A DNA stretch of 64,000 nucleotides from CAWKDC01 sp964383495 (GTDB lineage: Bacteria; Pseudomonadota; Gammaproteobacteria; JABCZS01): the NCBI GenBank assembly GCA_964383495.1, contig CAYLHG010000002.1, forward strand, positions 124,001 through 188,000, written 5' to 3'. Made by a program: the position numbers and the translations under genes. Shown in pieces: positions 7,637-16,687 of this stretch. Under the pieces are notes generated by a model. It saw only the letters and a list, made by a program, of their open reading frames with translations, had not been told where the DNA came from and ran no database searches. The first letter of the stretch is position 1. Every line of letters begins with the position of its first letter.

Positions 7637-8902
7637 TTACTGTCTCTTCATCGAATCAAAAAATTCATCATTTGTCTTTGTATTGCGTAACCGCTCAATC
7701 AAAAATTCAATGGCCGCTTGAGGCTCCATCGAATTCAACAATTTACGCAAAATACCAACCTTTTGCATTTCCTCTGGTTTCATGATCAAATCAGAACGGC
7801 GTGTGCTGCTTGATCCAATATTCGCGGCAGGGAAAACACCTTTTTCAGAAATACGGCGCTCCAAATGCAACTCCATATTACCTGTGCCTTTAAATTCTTC
7901 GTAAATCACTTCGTCCATTTTGGAACCTGTGTCTACCAAGCAAGTGGCAATAATCGTTAAACTACCACCCTCTTCCACATTTCGTGCGGCACCAAAGAAA
8001 CGTTTAGGGCGCTGCAATGCATTCGCATCTACACCACCCGTTAACACTTTACCTGAAGAAGGCGCTACGGCGTTATACGCACGTGCTAAACGCGTGATGG
8101 AATCTAACAAAATTACAACATCATGTTTATGTTCCACCAAACGTTTTGCTTTCTCGATCACCATTTCAGCAATTTGAACGTGACGAGCAGGAGGCTCATC
8201 AAAAGTAGATGCTACCACTTCGCCACGCACAGAACGTTCCATTTCAGTTACTTCTTCAGGACGTTCATCAATTAATAAAACGATCAAATAACATTCGGGA
8301 TGATTTTGCGCAATGGATTGTGCAATATTTTGCAACATCATTGTTTTCCCTGCTTTCGGCGGCGATACGATCAACGCACGTTGCCCTTTTCCGCACGGCG
8401 AAATTAAATCAATAATACGTGAAGTAATGTCTTCTGTAGATCCATTTCCACGCTGCATGCGCAAACGTTCATTAGGAAATAGAGGCGTGAGATTTTCAAA
8501 CAATACTTTATTGCGGCAGTTTTCTGCTGGCTCAAAATTCACTTGATCCACTTTCAACAATGCAAAATAACGCTCGCCTTCTTTGGGCATACGAATGGGC
8601 CCCACAACGTTGTCGCCGGTTTGTAAACCTAAGCGCCTAATTTGCGCGGGAGATACGTAAATATCATCCGATCCTGCTAAATAAGAAGCTTTCGGAGAGC
8701 GTAAAAACCCGTATCCGTCTTGTAATACTTCTAATACACCATCCCCAATGACTTCTTCGCCGTTTTGGGCAAAGTCTTTGAGAATACTAAAAATTAAGTC
8801 TTGCTTGCGGACACGGCCGATGTTATCAGCATGGCCTTTGTTTGCAAGTGTCATAAGTTCTTGAACAGATTTACTTTGGAGATCTTCGAGATGAGTTGTC
8901 AT
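7637..8902 (-). CDS. rho: Transcription termination factor Rho
   Basis: Rho is a hexameric RNA-dependent ATPase that ends transcription. The 421-residue protein has the N-terminal Rho domain (RKQDLIFSILK), the cold-shock-like RNA-binding domain (DGYGFLRS), Walker A SPPKAGKT, Walker B VVILLDSITRL and the Q/R-loop region (GGVDANALQRPKRFFGAARN). The ATG at 8902 matches the family start; the longer GTG reading from 8935 is not supported. Its upstream site is weak (GAAG). trxA, a frequent upstream neighbour, is absent. Confidence 0.97.
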   Translation of the reverse strand: MTTHLEDLQSKSVQELMTLANKGHADNIGRVRKQDLIFSILKDFAQNGEEVIGDGVLEVLQDGYGFLRSPKASYLAGSDDIYVSPAQIRRLGLQTGDNVVGPIRMPKEGERYFALLKVDQVNFEPAENCRNKVLFENLTPLFPNERLRMQRGNGSTEDITSRIIDLISPCGKGQRALIVSPPKAGKTMMLQNIAQSIAQNHPECYLIVLLIDERPEEVTEMERSVRGEVVASTFDEPPARHVQIAEMVIEKAKRLVEHKHDVVILLDSITRLARAYNAVAPSSGKVLTGGVDANALQRPKRFFGAARNVEEGGSLTIIATCLVDTGSKMDEVIYEEFKGTGNMELHLERRISEKGVFPAANIGSSSTRRSDLIMKPEEMQKVGILRKLLNSMEPQAAIEFLIERLRNTKTNDEFFDSMKRQ

Positions 8903-9349
8903 GGTTTGAGGTTCTTCATAGGCAAAGGGAGGCACAACAGGTTAACCGCATTTGAGCATTAACGAGTTGAACTCCAGGTTTACGGTCAAGTTAAGCTTTT
9001 TGTTGGTGTACCCAACGGGGGGTACTTTTGTAACCATACCATGTTTTTTTGGAAATATCCAGCGTTTTTCTGAGCCTAACTGGTTTTTAATTTCTGAGCA
9101 GCACGTCGCGCTGTAGGCTGTGCAGGATTTTCTGAAAACCTTACAACGCTGGAACCCATGTTGGGAAGCGATGAGGCTTGAACGATTAAATCTAATAACG
9201 TCGCCAAGCTGGCCACCCAACAAGATGAATTTTGGGGAATTTTTTCTGCTTCTGTTTGATCAAACATCTTATAACTGCCTTTGCACTACATATACTTTTA
9301 AGGATAACATAATTCAATGTTAGTTTTCAATATAAAAAGCTATATACTC
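8903..9349. other. Long intergenic region between rho and the U-box gene
   Basis: About 450 bases without a convincing gene. It must hold the rho leader and promoter, because Rho is usually autoregulated through its leader. A short inverted repeat GTACCC/GGGTAC lies at about 9008-9025. A 63-codon minus-strand ORF is listed separately. No thioredoxin remnant is seen. Confidence 0.4.
9076..9267 (-). CDS. Possible small ORF upstream of rho (63 aa)
   Basis: An ATG-started ORF in the same direction as rho, with AAGG nine bases upstream. The product has a central hydrophobic stretch and a basic C-terminus (ARRAAQKLKTS). No family is recognised. It could be a real small protein, a leader peptide involved in rho regulation, or chance; codon evidence is too short to decide. 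Confidence 0.25.
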   Translation of the reverse strand: MFDQTEAEKIPQNSSCWVASLATLLDLIVQASSLPNMGSSVVRFSENPAQPTARRAAQKLKTS

Positions 9350-9378
9350 TTGATTTTCGTATAAATAGAAAGTAAAAT
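9350..9378 (+). promoter_or_regulatory. Sigma-70 promoter of the U-box gene
   Basis: -35 TTGATT (9350-9355), a 17-base spacer, and -10 TAAAAT (9373-9378), about 43 bases before the ATG. This gives the gene its own promoter inside an otherwise conserved neighbourhood. Confidence 0.6.
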
Positions 9379-9421
9379 GTCTTAGATTTTAAAAACAACG
9401 CTATATGATAGGAGCTCAAAT

Positions 9422-10090
9422 ATGGAACTTCGACCTATTCGGTCTCTCTCTACTCCAGGGCCAGGCCTCTCTACCGAGGAACACGAAGCGCTTTGGCGAT
9501 CTCTTGGAAATTCTCCTTTATCACATCAATTTATTAGTCTTGCTAATCTAAGCACTCCTAATGAATCAATCACAGGGCTTCTTAACACACTAACCAGCAG
9601 CCCTGCTCACAACAGCACCGTTGGCGAGCCCGCTCTATTTGCTTATAGACAATCATCAAGTAGCAATGACGAAGCTGATAACCAACTATTACAAGCAGGC
9701 ATCGATGCATCTTTTACGTCCACTTTCACTCAAACAAATAGCAACACTATTACGTTACCCCAAAGCCTTAATGAAACTGCATTTAATGCTGCAGGGCTAG
9801 ACGATGCGTTTAGGCTTGATGGATATTGTTGTGCCATTTCGCACGAGTTAATGACAGATCCCGTCTATTTCATTGATGTGCTAAATCAACGACGTTTTGA
9901 GCGCGCACAAATTATGGAGTGGCTGAAACAGCATGATACACATCCTCTATCACGAGAAAGGGTTACAGCGAGCCAACTGGTCTCAGATGAGGCGCTCAAA
10001 GCGGAGATACCTGAATATATCAGTAATCTTGCAAAATCGTTCGAAGAAGAGAAAGAATCCACGCGTGCACTACATCACCCGCGGATCTAA
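9422..10090 (+). CDS. U-box domain protein, candidate E3 ubiquitin ligase effector
   Basis: A 222-residue protein with a Ser/Thr/Asn-rich first ~125 residues and a U-box at about 133-202: the CCAISHELMTDPV start, then RRFERAQIMEWL and HPLSRERV. The conserved E2-contact positions are present: a hydrophobic residue (I139), P147, W167 and P175. U-boxes fold like RING fingers without zinc and recruit ubiquitin-charged E2 enzymes. Bacteria lack ubiquitin, so the target must be a eukaryotic host; Legionella LubX and GobX are known precedents. No signal peptide is seen, which fits a type IV-secreted effector, but no secretion signal can be proven. AGGAG lies seven bases before ATG. The last 21 bases overlap the end of fba, which is convergent. 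Confidence 0.85.
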   Translation: MELRPIRSLSTPGPGLSTEEHEALWRSLGNSPLSHQFISLANLSTPNESITGLLNTLTSSPAHNSTVGEPALFAYRQSSSSNDEADNQLLQAGIDASFTSTFTQTNSNTITLPQSLNETAFNAAGLDDAFRLDGYCCAISHELMTDPVYFIDVLNQRRFERAQIMEWLKQHDTHPLSRERVTASQLVSDEALKAEIPEYISNLAKSFEEEKESTRALHHPRI

Positions 10091-11131
10091 TTTCCCAGAA
10101 GCATACAATTCCGCCATCTTTTCCAAAGACAAGGGCTGAATGCGCGAGGCTTGCCCTGCTGCACCAAACGCTTCGTAACGCGCTTTGCAAATTTCATACA
10201 TTGCTTTCAATGCTTCACCTAAGTATTTGCGCGGATCAAATTCTTTGGGATGTTGATGCATGTAACGACGAATGGCGCCTGTTGAAGCCATGCGCAAATC
10301 TGTGTCAATATTAATTTTACGCACACCGTATTTAATGCCTTCCTGAATTTCTTTCACAGGCACGCCATATGTTTCACCCATGTCACCACCATGTTCATTG
10401 ATGATTTTCAACCAATCTTGTGGCACCGAAGAAGAACCATGCATGACTAAATGTGTGTCTGGAATGCGTGCGTGAATTGCTTTAATACGATCGATCGCTA
10501 AAATATCGCCTGTGGGTGGGCGCGTGAATTTATACGCACCATGGCTGGTTCCAATTGCAATCGCTAATGCATCTACTTTAGTATCACGCACAAAACGTGC
10601 AGCTTCCTCGGGATCAGTCAACATTTGATCATGCGATAAATGCCCTTCTGCACCCACTCCGTCTTCTTCACCTGCACGGTTTGTTTCCAGTGAACCCAAA
10701 CAACCTAATTCACCTTCTACAGATACACCACATGCATGCGCCATTTCAACCGTCGTACGCGTCACACGCACATTGTAATCGTAATCTGAAGGCGTTTTAC
10801 CATCTTCTTTTAATGACCCATCCATCATCACGGAACTAAAACCTAATTGAATGGAACGTTGACACACCGCTGGCGACACACCGTGATCTTGGTGCATACA
10901 CACAGGAATATGAGGCCACTCTTCAATCGCAGCTAAAACTAAATGACGCAAGAAAGGTGCGCCCGCATATTTACGCGCGCCTGCAGAAGCCTGCACGATT
11001 ACAGGGCTATTCGTTTCGTGCGCTGCCATCATCATGGCGCGCATTTGTTCTAAATTGTTCACATTAAATGCGGGAATACCGTAGCCATGCTCAGCAGCAT
11101 GATCGAGTAATTGACGTAGACTAATAAGCAT
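10070..11131 (-). CDS. fba: Fructose-bisphosphate aldolase, class II
   Basis: Cleaves or forms fructose-1,6-bisphosphate in glycolysis and gluconeogenesis. The 353-residue protein has the zinc-binding HQDHG segment, the GELGCLG region with further metal/active-site residues, the HGSSS phosphate-binding motif and NIDTD. Length and the long inserts match the Calvin-type (CbbA-like) class II subgroup. AAGGAG lies six bases before the ATG at 11131, inside the end of pgk; the gap to pgk is 11 nt, so the two are co-transcribed. Confidence 0.95.
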   Translation of the reverse strand: MLISLRQLLDHAAEHGYGIPAFNVNNLEQMRAMMMAAHETNSPVIVQASAGARKYAGAPFLRHLVLAAIEEWPHIPVCMHQDHGVSPAVCQRSIQLGFSSVMMDGSLKEDGKTPSDYDYNVRVTRTTVEMAHACGVSVEGELGCLGSLETNRAGEEDGVGAEGHLSHDQMLTDPEEAARFVRDTKVDALAIAIGTSHGAYKFTRPPTGDILAIDRIKAIHARIPDTHLVMHGSSSVPQDWLKIINEHGGDMGETYGVPVKEIQEGIKYGVRKINIDTDLRMASTGAIRRYMHQHPKEFDPRKYLGEALKAMYEICKARYEAFGAAGQASRIQPLSLEKMAELYASGKLDPRVM

Positions 11132-11142
11132 CACTTTCTCCT

Positions 11143-12336
11143 TTATGAATTCTGTGGCAAAGCATCGTATCGCTCTTCCAACACTTTTAACGCTGGCAAT
11201 GTCTTACCTTCTAGAAATTCTAGAAAAGCACCGCCACCTGTCGATACATAAGAAATTTTATGTTGTATACCAAACATGTCAATGGCAGCGATCGTGTCCC
11301 CTCCGCCTGCTAACGTATACGCACCACTGTTAGCAATTGCAGTGGATAATTCACGTGTTCCTTCAGCAAATTGTGGCATTTCAAACACGCCTACGGGACC
11401 ATTCCAAATAACGGTTTTTGCTTTTTCAATGAATGAGATATATTTTTCTACTGTATTAGGCCCAATGTCTAAAATTAATTCATGACTGCCTACTTCCGAC
11501 ACAGAACGTATACTTGCAATTGCACTTGCAGAAAAACGATCGCCTACACATACATCTACAGGCAAAGGCAATGCAACGCCTTTCTTTTCACATAACGCCA
11601 TCACCTTTTTGGCTTCTTCTACAAAATCAGGTTCATATAAAGATTGTCCTACACTATATCCTTGCGCTACTAAAAAAGTATTGGCAATACCGCCACCCAC
11701 AATTAATACATCTACCAATTCACATAAATGTCTTAGCACAGAAATTTTGGTAGACACCTTTGAGCCACCCACAATTGCAACCACAGGATTTTTTGCTTGC
11801 AATATGGCACGAGATAATGCAGTGATTTCTGCTTCCAATAAGGGGCCTGCGCAAGCAACAGGTGCATAACGCGCAATACCGCAAGTTGATGCATGTGCAC
11901 GATGCGCGCTTGCAAAAGCATCCATCACAAACACATCACACAATGCAGCTAAATGCAAAGCTAACACATCATCATTGGCTTTCTCACCCTTATTAAATCG
12001 TACGTTTTCTAATAAGAAAATACGACTGGGTTCATAATCAATGCCATGCTCCCAATCAGACAATAATGTCACAGGATGTTCCAATAATATACTTAACCGT
12101 TTCGCAATCGGCGCCAATGAAAAAGCAGGATCACTCATGCCTTCTTTTGGATTATCTAAATGCGACATCAGTACTACACATGCGCCCGCTTCTAACGCTT
12201 GCTGAATAGTGGGAAGTGTTGCACGAATGCGAGCATCGCTGCTAATCTCTCCATTTTCCATGGGCACATTAAAATCTGCGCGGATTAATACCCGTTTGCC
12301 AAATAAATCGACGTCTTTCATTAGGATCATAGTCAC
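11143..12336 (-). CDS. pgk: Phosphoglycerate kinase
   Basis: Transfers phosphate from 1,3-bisphosphoglycerate to ADP. At 397 residues it is normal for the family, with the N-terminal substrate motif RADFNVPM, the hinge and nucleotide-binding segments (GGSKVSTK, GGGIANTFL) and the C-terminal GGGDTIAA loop. The GTG start at 12336 has GAGG eight bases upstream; an ATG at 12330 is the alternative. It is the third glycolytic gene of the operon, 12 nt after gap. Confidence 0.96.
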   Translation of the reverse strand: MTMILMKDVDLFGKRVLIRADFNVPMENGEISSDARIRATLPTIQQALEAGACVVLMSHLDNPKEGMSDPAFSLAPIAKRLSILLEHPVTLLSDWEHGIDYEPSRIFLLENVRFNKGEKANDDVLALHLAALCDVFVMDAFASAHRAHASTCGIARYAPVACAGPLLEAEITALSRAILQAKNPVVAIVGGSKVSTKISVLRHLCELVDVLIVGGGIANTFLVAQGYSVGQSLYEPDFVEEAKKVMALCEKKGVALPLPVDVCVGDRFSASAIASIRSVSEVGSHELILDIGPNTVEKYISFIEKAKTVIWNGPVGVFEMPQFAEGTRELSTAIANSGAYTLAGGGDTIAAIDMFGIQHKISYVSTGGGAFLEFLEGKTLPALKVLEERYDALPQNS

Positions 12337-12348
12337 AATGTTATCCTC

Positions 12349-13362
12349 TTACTTGGCATCCATCATGGCTTTTGTGGTATCGAGCATTCTGTTTGAAAAA
12401 CCCCATTCATTGTCGTACCATGATAATACTTTGACTAAATTACCAATCACTTTTGTTTGCGTCACATCAAATATCGAAGAGGCAGGATTGTGATTAAAAT
12501 CAACAGATACTAAAGGTAAATGGTTCACTGCTAAAATGCCTTTTAATGATCCCGTTTCAGCGGCCTTCGCTAAAATATCATTCACTTCATCTACGGTTGT
12601 ATTCCGAGAAGCCGTAAATGTTAAATCAACGACGGAAACATTGATCACTGGCACACGCATCGCAAAACCATCCATTTTGCCACTCAATTCTGGCAATACT
12701 AATCCAATGGCTGCAGCAGCACCCGTTTTGGTTGGAATCATGCTTTGTGTAGCAGAACGTGCGCGGCGCACATCTGAATGGTACACATCTGTGAGTACTT
12801 GATCATTCGTATATGCATGAATCGTTGTCATTAAACCTTGTTCAATGCCCAATTTTTCTTGCAAAGGCTTTACTAAAGGCGCTAAACAATTAGTAGTGCA
12901 GGAAGCATTTGAAACAACTGTATCAGTTGCTTTCAATGTGTAATGATTGACACCGTATACAATCGTTGCATCAACTTTGTCAGAGGCAGGTGCTGAGATC
13001 AACACTTTCTTTGCACCGGCTTGTAAATGTGCAGATGCTTTTTCTTTGGTGGTGAAAATGCCTGTGCATTCATGTACCACATCTACTTTTTGTTGTGCCC
13101 AAGGCAATTTGGAGGGGTCACGCTCTGATGTGACAGGAATTTTATCTCCATTCACCACCAAACAATTGCCCTCTACTTTTATTTCACCAGGAAAAGGGCC
13201 GTGTGCAGTATCGAAACGTGTTAAATGCGCTAAAATTTCTGCATTTCCTAAATCATTAATACCGACAATTTCAAATGCATCGCGCCGCTTTCCTTCATAT
13301 AAAGCACGCAAAATGTTACGCCCAATACGCCCATAGCCATTAATGGCGATGCGAATAGTCAT
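12349..13362 (-). CDS. gap: Glyceraldehyde-3-phosphate dehydrogenase, type I
   Basis: A 337-residue enzyme oxidising glyceraldehyde-3-phosphate with NAD(P). It has the Rossmann start INGYGRIGRN, the catalytic Cys in SNASCTTNCLAP, and the expected C-terminal SWYDNEWGFSNR. A strong AGGAGAGG site precedes the ATG. It lies between tkt and pgk; a weak terminator-like hairpin lies in the 102-base gap after tkt. Confidence 0.97.
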   Translation of the reverse strand: MTIRIAINGYGRIGRNILRALYEGKRRDAFEIVGINDLGNAEILAHLTRFDTAHGPFPGEIKVEGNCLVVNGDKIPVTSERDPSKLPWAQQKVDVVHECTGIFTTKEKASAHLQAGAKKVLISAPASDKVDATIVYGVNHYTLKATDTVVSNASCTTNCLAPLVKPLQEKLGIEQGLMTTIHAYTNDQVLTDVYHSDVRRARSATQSMIPTKTGAAAAIGLVLPELSGKMDGFAMRVPVINVSVVDLTFTASRNTTVDEVNDILAKAAETGSLKGILAVNHLPLVSVDFNHNPASSIFDVTQTKVIGNLVKVLSWYDNEWGFSNRMLDTTKAMMDAK

Positions 13363-13397
13363 GTTTACCTCTCCTTATCGTACAAGCAATCTTGCAT

Positions 13398-13421
13398 AAA
13401 AACCCCGCGGCCTTTGGCCAC
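13398..13421 (-). terminator. Terminator-like hairpin between tkt and gap
   Basis: On the minus strand a 6-bp stem GTGGCC/GGCCGC (one G-U pair) with an AAA loop is followed by GGGG and five T (13398-13402). It sits inside the operon, 44 bases after the tkt stop, and could act as a partial terminator lowering gap-pgk-fba relative to tkt, unless gap has its own promoter. Confidence 0.5.
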
Positions 13422-13464
13422 TGCCTTGCCCGGATCAAGTCCAGACCAGGCTTTAAAAGGGCAG

Positions 13465-15450
13465 TCATATGTTTGATTGACACAAATCTAATAAATGTGC
13501 TGCAGTTAAGCCCATCGTTTCATATACTTTCAGACCAGGCGCAGAGTACCCGAAATCTTCCAACCCTAATACCGCTTCTACCGGCACCCAGCGCAACCAA
13601 CTGTCTTTCACACCGGCTTCTACAGCAATACGGCGCACGCCTTTTGGCAATACAGTATCTTGATACGCTTTTTCTTGTTGCCGAAATAATTCCATACACG
13701 GCATTGAGACCACACGCACGCCGATTTGTTTTTCTTCTAATGCTTGTTTCGCGGTCATCGCAAGTTCAATTTCTGATCCAGTGGCTAAGATCACTAATTT
13801 GAGCGGTGCGACATGTTCACTTAAAATATATCCACCTTTTTGAATATCATTCAATTGCGTGCTCGTACGCGATTGTGCTGGAAGGTTTTGTCGGCTCAAT
13901 GCCAATACCGATGGGCCATGATATTGCAACGCTTTTTCCCACGCGACAGCTGTTTCAGCCGTGTCACAAGGGCGCCAAACATGTACGCGTGGAATAATGC
14001 GCAAACTGGCTAAATGTTCAATCGGTTGATGTGTGGGGCCATCTTCGCCGACACCAATAGAATCATGTGTGAGCACATAAATCACACGTTGCCGCATGAG
14101 TGCAGATAAACGAATGGCATTTCTAGCATAATCAGAAAATACCAAAAAAGTACCGCCAAAGGGAATGATTCCACCATGCAAAGCTAATCCGTTCATGATT
14201 CCTGCCATGCCGAACTCACGCACACCATATTCAATATAATTTCCACCAGGATTGTCCGGCGTGATCATACTTGTATCAGTACAAGTAGTTAAATTAGAAA
14301 CAGAAAGATCAGCTGATCCTCCTAGACATTCTGGGACATGTTTTGTAATGTATTCAATGCATAATTGTGATGATTTTCGCGTCGCAATTGATTTGTTATT
14401 ATGTTGGCAATCTTGGATAAATTGCGCAAAACTCTCTTTGAAATGATCAGGCAATTTACCTGATAATACACGTTTATATTCTTTGGCTTCTTCAGGATAT
14501 TTCGTTTCATACGCTTTCATCAACGCATCCCATTCCTGATGCGATTTTTTTCCTTTTTCAATACCATCCCAATCTTTCTTAACCTGCTCGGGCAAATCAA
14601 ATGGAACATGTTCTTGCCATTTTAATTGTTCACGCGTGCGTACAATTTCTTCTTTTCCTAACGGCGAACCGTGTGTTTTGGATGTGCCTGCAACAGAAGG
14701 CGCTCCAAACCCAATAATAGTACGTGCGCAAATTAATGTCGGTTTCGAAGTTTGCGCTTTAGCTTCTACGAATGCTTTATGGATTGCTTGTGCGTCATGA
14801 CCATCAATGGAAATCACATGCCAACCATATGATGCAAACCGTTTCGGAATATCTTCACTAAACCAAGGCGCAACAGGACCGTCAATGGAAATACCATTAT
14901 TATCCCACACAGCAATCAATTTATTTAATTGTTGCGTGCCTGCAAGCGATGCCGCTTCATGAGACAACCCTTCCATCATGCAACCATCACCCATAAAAAC
15001 ATAGGTGTGATGGTCCACAATATCGAAACCAGGGCGGTTAAACCGCGCTGCCAACACCCTTTCAGCGAGAGCCATTCCCACTGCATTACAAATGCCTGCG
15101 CCTAGAGGGCCGGTGCTGGTTTCTACGCCAGGCGTATCGCCATATTCTGGATGGCCCGGCGTTTTACTGTGTAATTGGCGAAAGGCTTTCAAATCGTCCA
15201 CAGAAACGTCATAGCCCGTTAAATGCAACACACTGTACAACAGCATGGAACCATGCCCATTAGAGAGGACAAAGCGGTCCCGATCTGGCCAGGTAGGGTT
15301 TCGAGGATCATGTTTCAAAAAATCTAACCAAAGCACTTCAGCAAGATCAGCCATGCCCATTGGCATACCAGGATGCCCAGAATCCGCTTGCTGCACAGCA
15401 TCCATACTCAACACACGGATAGCATTTGCACGTTCAAAATGTGTAGACAT
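13465..15450 (-). CDS. tkt: Transketolase
   Basis: A thiamine-diphosphate enzyme of the pentose phosphate pathway. The 661-residue protein has the substrate-binding SGHPGMPMGMADLAEVLW start, the ThDP/Mg motif GDGCMMEG with WDNNGISIDG, the catalytic-cycle residues around EYGVREFGMAGIMNGLA and THDSIGVGEDGPTHQP. The ATG at 15450 has AAGGGA just upstream; the longer reading would overlap the desaturase gene. It starts 13 nt after the desaturase stop and leads into gap-pgk-fba, the order also known from Coxiella and Legionella. Confidence 0.97.
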   Translation of the reverse strand: MSTHFERANAIRVLSMDAVQQADSGHPGMPMGMADLAEVLWLDFLKHDPRNPTWPDRDRFVLSNGHGSMLLYSVLHLTGYDVSVDDLKAFRQLHSKTPGHPEYGDTPGVETSTGPLGAGICNAVGMALAERVLAARFNRPGFDIVDHHTYVFMGDGCMMEGLSHEAASLAGTQQLNKLIAVWDNNGISIDGPVAPWFSEDIPKRFASYGWHVISIDGHDAQAIHKAFVEAKAQTSKPTLICARTIIGFGAPSVAGTSKTHGSPLGKEEIVRTREQLKWQEHVPFDLPEQVKKDWDGIEKGKKSHQEWDALMKAYETKYPEEAKEYKRVLSGKLPDHFKESFAQFIQDCQHNNKSIATRKSSQLCIEYITKHVPECLGGSADLSVSNLTTCTDTSMITPDNPGGNYIEYGVREFGMAGIMNGLALHGGIIPFGGTFLVFSDYARNAIRLSALMRQRVIYVLTHDSIGVGEDGPTHQPIEHLASLRIIPRVHVWRPCDTAETAVAWEKALQYHGPSVLALSRQNLPAQSRTSTQLNDIQKGGYILSEHVAPLKLVILATGSEIELAMTAKQALEEKQIGVRVVSMPCMELFRQQEKAYQDTVLPKGVRRIAVEAGVKDSWLRWVPVEAVLGLEDFGYSAPGLKVYETMGLTAAHLLDLCQSNI

Positions 15451-15463
15451 GAGGTCCCTTTCT

Positions 15464-16606
15464 TTATACAGCGACGGCGCTCCGTAAGCGTTGAGCAAAT
15501 TGGCTTAATGCCGCAATGCCAGTTGCTTCCGCTTCATGAATCCAAGCTTGCACAGATTCAAGCAGCTCTTTTTGTGTAGCTGTTGTTTTGTCCCACAAAC
15601 TGTGTAGGCGACGTTTGAAATCGTACACAATGCGGACCTCGTGATCAGCTTCCAGCGCACGCTCTAGAAATTTTTTACCTTCCGCATCAATCAAACATTC
15701 CTCACGGATGAGCAATGCTTTTGTGCGGGAGCAAGTACGCACCTGCGCAACGACAGGGGCAATTACATCTCGTGCATAATGCGCCATCACCGCAAAACGA
15801 TTTGAAAATAATGCTGTGACAGTATCTAAATCAATCGCATTCTTTTCTGCATGATAAATCAACGCTGGCGGAATGCGTTTAGGACGTGCCAACCCTACTT
15901 TAGAGAATAGAGTAATGTACATCCAGCCTAAATCAAACTCCCAAGGCTTCACCGAAAATTTTGCAGACGTTCCAAACGTATGATGGTTATTATGTAACTC
16001 TTCGCCACACAATATAATACCTATCGGTGAAATATTACGCGCTGCATCTGGGCATTCAAAGTTACGGTATCCCCAAAAATGCCCAATACCGTTTACCACA
16101 CCCGCTGCAGCAACAGGGGACCACAACATTTGCACACACCAAATAGCAATGCCTGGCACGCCTAACAAAAGCAAATTGACCAAAAACATAAGCTTAATAC
16201 CCAACGCGCTGTGCTTTGTGTATAAATTACGCTCCAACCAATCATCCGGTGTGCCTTGCCCGTAACGCTCCATGGTTTCCGGGTTACGCGCTTCTTTGCG
16301 ATACAATTCTGCGCCAAAAAATAGTACGGTGCTCAGCCCGAGTACTTGAGGACTGTGAGGATCATCTTCTGTTTCACATTTTGCATGATGCTTGCGGTGA
16401 ATTGCTGTCCACTGCTTCGTCACAATACCTGTTGTCATCCATAATACAAAACGACATAGGTGCATGATACTGGGATGTAAATCAAGCGCCCGATGCGCCA
16501 TGGCGCGATGCAAAAACAAAGTGATCGCAAGATTCGTTACATGAAGCGAAAGTGCTACAACAATAAAATAGCCCCACCAAGGGAGATCAAGAATTCCATA
16601 GAACAT
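15464..16606 (-). CDS. Acyl-CoA/acyl-lipid delta-9 fatty acid desaturase
   Basis: An integral membrane di-iron desaturase of 380 residues that introduces a double bond into saturated acyl chains. The three histidine boxes are present: HRAMAHRA, HRKHHA and HNNHH (in GEELHNNHH). Hydrophobic helices flank them. The start at 16606 is preferred over the ATGs at 16636/16639 because the -10 box of the promoter lies at 16638-16643, so those codons would not be transcribed. The C-terminal ~120 residues are soluble. It is the first gene of the tkt-gap-pgk-fba operon. Confidence 0.88.
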   Translation of the reverse strand: MFYGILDLPWWGYFIVVALSLHVTNLAITLFLHRAMAHRALDLHPSIMHLCRFVLWMTTGIVTKQWTAIHRKHHAKCETEDDPHSPQVLGLSTVLFFGAELYRKEARNPETMERYGQGTPDDWLERNLYTKHSALGIKLMFLVNLLLLGVPGIAIWCVQMLWSPVAAAGVVNGIGHFWGYRNFECPDAARNISPIGIILCGEELHNNHHTFGTSAKFSVKPWEFDLGWMYITLFSKVGLARPKRIPPALIYHAEKNAIDLDTVTALFSNRFAVMAHYARDVIAPVVAQVRTCSRTKALLIREECLIDAEGKKFLERALEADHEVRIVYDFKRRLHSLWDKTTATQKELLESVQAWIHEAEATGIAALSQFAQRLRSAVAV

Positions 16607-16637
16607 AAGTATACTCTCTGGTAACCAAGTTATCATC

Positions 16638-16667
16638 ATTATATATGGGTTGAGCTGAAATTAGCAA
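16638..16667 (-). promoter_or_regulatory. Sigma-70 promoter of the desaturase-tkt operon
   Basis: On the minus strand: -35 TTGCTA (16662-16667), an 18-base spacer, and a consensus -10 TATAAT (16638-16643). It gives a leader of about 25 bases before the ATG at 16606 and decides that start. Confidence 0.65.
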
Positions 16668-16687
16668 GTATATTTAAAATCAATAAG

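Noticed and set aside
7495..7785. Plus-strand ORFs over the rho/ABC junction
   Set aside because: They run through the terminator, the palindrome and the end of rho on the opposite strand; shadows only.
8942..9223. Minus-strand ORF of 93 codons upstream of rho
   Set aside because: Overlaps the more plausible 9076-9267 ORF in another frame, has no ribosome site and composition unlike a protein.
9300..9421. PmrA-type regulatory box before the U-box gene, as at some Legionella/Coxiella effectors
   Set aside because: No convincing tandem CTTAA-like repeat is present; only a normal sigma-70 promoter.
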